Shown piece by piece: positions 60,107-64,000 of a DNA stretch of 64,000 bases. The notes under the pieces were generated by a model. It searched no databases. It worked only from the letters and a program-made list of their open reading frames with translations, and had not been told where the DNA came from. Source of the DNA: Nannocystis exedens (lineage in GTDB: Bacteria > Myxococcota_A > Polyangia > Nannocystales > Nannocystaceae); contig NZ_NETK01000001.1 of the NCBI RefSeq assembly GCF_002343915.1, forward strand, positions 9,758,001-9,822,000, written 5' to 3'. Numbering within the stretch: the first letter of the stretch is position 1; each line of letters opens with the position of its first letter. The translations under genes were made by a program, and so were the position numbers.

Positions 60107-60733
60107 TCAATTGGTAAATTCGTCGCCGTCGCCGCGCAGCGCTCGCGCCCAGTCGTCGAGGCCGCTGAGCGTGCTCTCGAGCAGCGGGCGCGAGGTGGCG
60201 AGTCGGCGCAGCTGCTGCGTCAGCAGTTCGCGGGCGCGGCGGAGCCGGGTCCGGATCGTGCCTTCCGGTTCGCCGAGCAGCTCGCCGATCGCGGCCGCCG
60301 TCAGGTCCTCCCAGAAGTACAGCTCGAGCACGACCTGGAATTGCAGCGGCAGGCGGCGCAGGCCCGCGAGCAGCAGCCGCTCCTCGGCGCGCCGCGCCAG
60401 CAGGGCGCTCGGGCCCGGCGCGAGGTCCTCGACGCTGACGTGCTCGACGTCGACGGGTCCGCGGCGCCGCGCGGCGTAGTGCTTCTGGACCTTGTGATAG
60501 GCGATGCCGAGCAGATAGGCGCGCAGGCTGCCCTCGCCGCGGTAGCGCTGGCCCGCCTCGAGGCAGGCGAGGAAGGTCGACTGGACCAGGTCGTCGACCT
60601 CGGCCTCGCGCGCGACCTTGCTGCGCACGAACCGGGCGACAGCCCGGAAGTGGCGCTCGAACAGCGCCGACCCCGCGGCGCGATCGCCCGCGCACCAGGC
60701 CGCGAGCAGGATCGAATCGGAGGGTTCGTCCAT
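60107..60733 (-). CDS. ECF-type sigma factor, second copy
   Basis: 208 residues. Region 2: GSALFERHFRAVARFVRSKV, DDLVQSTFLACLEAGQRYRG, LRAYLLGIAYHKVQKHYAAR. Region 4: LPLQFQVVLELYFWEDLTAA, AIGELLGEPEGTIRTRLRRA. It shares the STLSxLDxWAR tail with the sigma gene at 43522. Thirty-five bases separate its stop from the kinase start, so sigma and kinase form an operon. In the SAVED-CHAT locus the order is reversed, with the kinase upstream of the sigma gene. Confidence 0.88.
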   Translation of the reverse strand: MDEPSDSILLAAWCAGDRAAGSALFERHFRAVARFVRSKVAREAEVDDLVQSTFLACLEAGQRYRGEGSLRAYLLGIAYHKVQKHYAARRRGPVDVEHVSVEDLAPGPSALLARRAEERLLLAGLRRLPLQFQVVLELYFWEDLTAAAIGELLGEPEGTIRTRLRRARELLTQQLRRLATSRPLLESTLSGLDDWARALRGDGDEFTN

Positions 60734-60787
60734 CGCCCGGGCATGCTCGCACGAGGGGTCCGGGCGGTCAAAGCGCGACGGACCGCG

Positions 60788-61330
60788 TCAGCCGCACGCG
60801 GCCTCGCCCGGGCACGCCGGCCCGGCGAAGCCACCGGAGAGGACGCCGCCGTCGGGTAGTTTCAGCGCGTAGGTGCCGGTGACGGCCTGCTCGTCCCACG
60901 CGGTGATCGTGACGCGACCCGACCTGGCCCCAGCGGGCCCCGCCGACTGCAAGAAGGCATAGCCGCCGCCGTCGTCGAGCTCGTAGGTCCCCGGCGCGAG
61001 CGGGCCGCCCTGGAACACGAACACCAGCAGTTCGGTCGCGGTCGGGTCGGCGTCGCAGCGAGGCGCGGCGAGGCCGATCCGGATCCGCACCGCCTTGCCG
61101 CCGCCGGGCGCGCAGGCGGCTTCGAGGCGCGCGTGGGCCGGCGGTGAGGCGAGCTCGGCGGCCGCCGGCGCGGCGGCGTCTGAGTCGACTCTGTCGGAGT
61201 CACCGGCTGCGGTCGAGGCCTGCTCGTCGGTGTCGGCGACGTCGTCGCCAGGGACCGGGCCGTAGTTGGCGACGTGGCTGCAAGCGGACGAGGCGAGGAG
61301 GAAGAGGGCGAGGATTCGTGAGGCGGGCAT
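60788..61330 (-). CDS. Small lipoprotein upstream of the sigma-kinase pair
   Basis: 180 residues. A lipoprotein signal (MPASRILALFLLASSACS, lipid Cys at 17) is followed by a disordered Ala/Asp linker and a beta-rich domain with two Cys pairs (LAAPRCDADPTATELLVFVF, LAPGTYELDDGGGYAFLQSA, GSGR-type loops and FAGPACPGEAACG). Probably an extracytoplasmic partner of the membrane kinase downstream. The function is unknown; the same order (lipoprotein, sigma, kinase) recurs in myxobacteria. Confidence 0.7.
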   Translation of the reverse strand: MPASRILALFLLASSACSHVANYGPVPGDDVADTDEQASTAAGDSDRVDSDAAAPAAAELASPPAHARLEAACAPGGGKAVRIRIGLAAPRCDADPTATELLVFVFQGGPLAPGTYELDDGGGYAFLQSAGPAGARSGRVTITAWDEQAVTGTYALKLPDGGVLSGGFAGPACPGEAACG

Positions 61331-62102
61331 CGAGCGTCTCCGTCCGCCGTGGTCCCTGGGAGCGGCAAATCAATTGGACGAGATGCAGCGCGCATGCGCG
61401 GGCGCGGTCTCGCTCGTGCCGGTGCGCCGCCGGCGAGGCCCTGTCGAGCTCACCGCTCGTCGAGCTGACACGCGGGCTCCCATTACGTGGGACGACTCGT
61501 CCCGGGCAGCATGTCCGCGCCGTCGAGGTCCGCCAGCAGCCTCGGCTGGAGCTCGATCGAGTCCTCGTCCCCCCCCGACCCTGACGCCTCGGTGCTCGTC
61601 TACTTCAAGAACCAAGGCCTGCTCCAGATGCACGGACGCTGCTTTGACGATCCTGAACGTCGAGGCGCTCAGGCGTCGCGCCCCACAACGACCAAGCGTG
61701 CTGCGGGCGCAGGCCGGGCGAGCGGCTACAAGCCGCCCAGGTCCTTCAGAACGAGCTCTTTCCCCGCGACAACACGGCCTGAGCCTCCCCACGTGTCACG
61801 GCGGGCGAACAGCTGCTCCGCGGGGTTGTCCCCCGCGTGGGGGCGAGGCTGAAGATGCCCCGGTGGACCGGCAAGAATAGGCCGCCGCCGAGCAGCTCGT
61901 GGGCCGCGAGGGCGCGCTCGGGGCCGACGCCCCGGCGCGCGAAGCCGGCGGCCTCGGGCGCGTGGGCGGGCCTGGCGGCGTGGCTACGGTGATGCTGTCG
62001 AGTCGTTCGCGGGGAAGTGACCCGGAGACCGCAGAGACTGCCGGGTTCGCCGCGAGCGAGGTCCGAAACGCGGCGTGTGGAGGTTGACCCGTCACGAGTT
62101 CG
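61331..62102 (+). other. No convincing gene
   Basis: About 770 bases with many short overlapping frames on both strands, none with a recognisable domain, ribosome site or consistent codon use. A minus-strand piece near 61880-61960 (LAAHELLGGGLFLPVHRGIF) could be a gene fragment. The region contains the promoter of the lipoprotein gene (minus, from 61330) and the 3' flank of the amidohydrolase. Confidence 0.4.
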
Positions 62103-63386
62103 TCACGGCAGCGCGCGCTCGACCTCGACGCCGAGCTTCCAGATCTTCCGGATCGCGCGCGTCGCCAGGATGTCCGTGGTCGGGTCGCCGTCGACCAGCA
62201 CCAGGTCGGCGCGCAGCCCGGGCGCGATCCGGCCGCGGTCGCCGAAGCCGAACGCGTCGGCCGGCGCCGACGTCGCCGCGACCAACGCCTCGGTCGGGGT
62301 CAGGCCCGCGTCGACGAGCAGCTCGAGATCGCGGTGGATGCTGACGCCGTGGGTCGCGAGGTCGGTCCCGGCGAGGATCGGCACTCCGGCCTCGTGCAGC
62401 GCGAGCACGTTGTCCTGGGCGATCTGCAGGTTCTCGAGCGTCAGCACGCTCGGCGGCCCGGGAAACAGCAGGTACTCCTTCTCGAGCTCGGTCAGGTATG
62501 GGCCGAGGTCGGGGTCCGCGATGATCGTGGCGCCGCCGTCGGTGGTGATGAACGCCTCCTCGGCGGCGAGCGTACCGACGACAAAGATCCCCTTCGCCAC
62601 CGCCAGCTCGACGAATTGCGCTGTGGCGAGCTCGTCGACGAATACGTGGACGAGGCCGTCGACGCCGTTGCCGACCGCCGAGAACGCCGGCGCCTGCTTG
62701 GTGATGTGCGCCATGCTCAGCATCCCGCGCTTCTTCGCCTCCTTCGTCAACGCCGCGATGGTGGCGTCGCTGAGCACGGGGACCGGGGGGCCGGTCAGGG
62801 TGCCGTCCTCAATCATGATCTTGAGGTGGTTGGCGCCCTCCTTGACTCGATCCTTGACGAACTTCTTGGCCCCCTGCGGGCTGTCGACCGTCGGCGATTC
62901 GATGACGTCCGGGGTCCAGTTGTAGGGATACCCCTCGGTGACGGTCGCCGGGTGAATCGCGCTGAACACATCGGCGCGGTCCGGCGCCCCGGTGCTCTCC
63001 TGCTCGGCCGTCATCGCCTGGATGAAGGCGAGGTCGGACCACATGTCGAATTCGGTCGTCACGCCGAATTGCGCCGCGCGCTCGAGGTCGCCGCGTTGCC
63101 ACGCGTGCGCGTGGCTGTCGAGCATGCCCGGCATCAGCGTCGCGCCGGCGCCGTCGATCGTCGGCGTGCCCTGCGGGATCATCACCTCTGGCCCGACCGC
63201 CGCGATCTCGTCGTCGACGACGAGCACGGTGGCCTTGGCGATCACCTTGTCGCCGTCGAACACCCGCACGTTGGTGATCGCGAACGATTGCGAGCAGGTC
63301 AGATGCGCGGCCTCGGCGGAGCTGGTGGTCGTACCGAGGGCAAAGGCGAGGGCGAGCGATGTCATCAAGGTGTCGTGTCTAGTCAT
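62103..63386 (-). CDS. Exported amidohydrolase
   Basis: 427 residues from ATG 63386 with a cleavable signal peptide (TLMTSLALAFALGTTTSSAE). Amidohydrolase-superfamily marks: ITNVRVFDGDKVIAKATVLV, the metal-binding HxH in MPGMLDSHAHAWQ, the Lys of the third strand region (NHLKIMIEDG), His residues in LSMAHITKQA and LVHVFVDE, the last Asp in VPILAGTDLATHGVSIHRDL, and the closing SAPADAFGFGDRGRIAPGLRADLVLVDGDP. This pattern fits the imidazolonepropionase/prolidase-like branch. The substrate is unknown. Periplasmic or secreted. Its start overlaps the upstream ORF stop by 4 bases. Confidence 0.88.
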   Translation of the reverse strand: MTRHDTLMTSLALAFALGTTTSSAEAAHLTCSQSFAITNVRVFDGDKVIAKATVLVVDDEIAAVGPEVMIPQGTPTIDGAGATLMPGMLDSHAHAWQRGDLERAAQFGVTTEFDMWSDLAFIQAMTAEQESTGAPDRADVFSAIHPATVTEGYPYNWTPDVIESPTVDSPQGAKKFVKDRVKEGANHLKIMIEDGTLTGPPVPVLSDATIAALTKEAKKRGMLSMAHITKQAPAFSAVGNGVDGLVHVFVDELATAQFVELAVAKGIFVVGTLAAEEAFITTDGGATIIADPDLGPYLTELEKEYLLFPGPPSVLTLENLQIAQDNVLALHEAGVPILAGTDLATHGVSIHRDLELLVDAGLTPTEALVAATSAPADAFGFGDRGRIAPGLRADLVLVDGDPTTDILATRAIRKIWKLGVEVERALP

Positions 63387-63727
63387 AGGATTCGCTTCCG
63401 GATCGCGGCCGCGCGAGCTCCACCCGACCATTCAGGTCGATTGAGCGGATGTCGATGTAGTAATCGCCGACCGTCTCGCCGGTGGTAGCGTTCGCAGGTC
63501 GCGATCGGGAACCGGTGCCCCACGCGCGCTATCTCACTGGTGAACGCGCGCCGCTCGAGTCCGCCGTGCGTCGTCGGGAAGCGCCGCAGCAGCGCGGGCC
63601 ACGGCCCGCCCGGGTCGATCTCGAGGGCAAGATAGCCGGCGTCGCGCGGGCGCAGCGTGGCGATCTTGGCGAGCACCGAGATGCCCGTGAGCCGCCGGAG
63701 CCTGGCGCGCCAGGCCTCGAAGGACAT
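63383..63727 (-). CDS. Hypothetical protein, 114 aa, coupled to the amidohydrolase
   Basis: ATG 63727 to a stop overlapping the amidohydrolase start (ATGA). The first 80 residues look plausible (RARLRRLTGISVLAKIATLR, YLALEIDPGGPWPALLRRF), and the end is Arg/His-rich. No domain is recognised. It may be a truncated gene, as the C-terminal part looks like out-of-frame sequence. Confidence 0.35.
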   Translation of the reverse strand: MSFEAWRARLRRLTGISVLAKIATLRPRDAGYLALEIDPGGPWPALLRRFPTTHGGLERRAFTSEIARVGHRFPIATCERYHRRDGRRLLHRHPLNRPEWSGGARAAAIRKRIL

Positions 63728-64000
63728 CTAATGAAGCCTAACGGCCGCGGGCCGGGCGGTCGAGGCCGTCATGCTCGGACGAGGGCGAGCCCGTGGCTGG
63801 GCTTGCCGAGGTCGCGCGTCGCTCCTCGCCTCACTCGGGCTCGCATTTGTCACCGCTATCGGATGACTTGGAGGCATGCTACCCGCGACGGCCGCATGAT
63901 CGGTCTACGAGCGACCGGCGCTGCGCAAAGCCGTTTGCGTCACGAACTCCTGCAGGCGGGTCGCCGCGTAGGCGTCGTCTGCTCGCACGAGCGCGAGCGC
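63728..64000 (+). other. No gene seen up to the window edge
   Basis: Non-coding by eye. A minus-strand gene may begin or end beyond the right edge; phrases around 63915-64000 on the minus strand (frame through TRLQEFVTQTAL) could be its 3' part, but too little is visible to call. Confidence 0.3.

Noticed and set aside
1..64000. tRNA or rRNA genes
   Set aside because: No cloverleaf or rRNA-like stretch was noticed by eye on either strand; a covariance search would be needed to exclude them.

Overview
This window comes from a very GC-rich bacterium that I would place among the myxobacteria (Myxococcota, Nannocystaceae/Haliangiaceae-like). The grounds are paired ECF sigma and Ser/Thr kinase genes, kinase-TPR proteins, Cys-rich lipoproteins and the base composition; the placement is inference, with no rRNA or marker gene to fix it. 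The centre is a large defence island, heavily remodelled by transposons.

Layout. 1-4.8 kb holds chromosomal genes: a lipoprotein, a Crp-type regulator and two near-identical MerR-like proteins. 4.8-6.2 kb is a decayed IS21-family element fused to an EVE-like fragment. 6.2-24.4 kb is a CRISPR region with about 134 copies of one 36-base repeat in four blocks, all in the same orientation. The blocks are separated by IS21-family insertions and are best read as one giant array: one insertion sits inside a spacer with a 6-bp target duplication, and three others abut the same point inside the repeat. Transcription is on the minus strand, with the leader at 24434-24680.

24.7-41.9 kb is one minus-strand operon combining a complete type I-G set (cas3, csx17, csb1, csb2, cas4-cas1 fusion, cas2) with a type III-D-like set (HD-less Cas10 with intact GGDD, a Cas7-Csx10 fusion, Cas11, three further Cas7-type RAMPs) and two unknown genes. 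csb2, the presumed crRNA-processing Cas5-Cas6 protein, carries a one-base frameshift.

Divergent from cas3 is a SAVED-CHAT protease (42083-43513), followed by an ECF sigma gene, a small unknown protein and a kinase-TPR gene. Beyond these lies a CBASS-type CD-NTase cut by an IS3 element (4-bp target duplication; removing the IS restores one frame) and the remnant of a second CD-NTase. The simplest picture is that Cas10-made cyclic oligoadenylate activates the SAVED-CHAT protease, a receptor formerly or also served by the neighbouring CD-NTase. This resembles the caspase-like cascade known from Haliangium ochraceum, but the window shows the cyclase genes caught in the act of being broken. No second caspase (PCaspase-like) gene is visible.

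51-64 kb holds a frameshifted tyrosine integrase, remnants of IS66, IS3 and IS481 elements, a WGR-domain protein, a second sigma-kinase pair with a lipoprotein, and an exported amidohydrolase.
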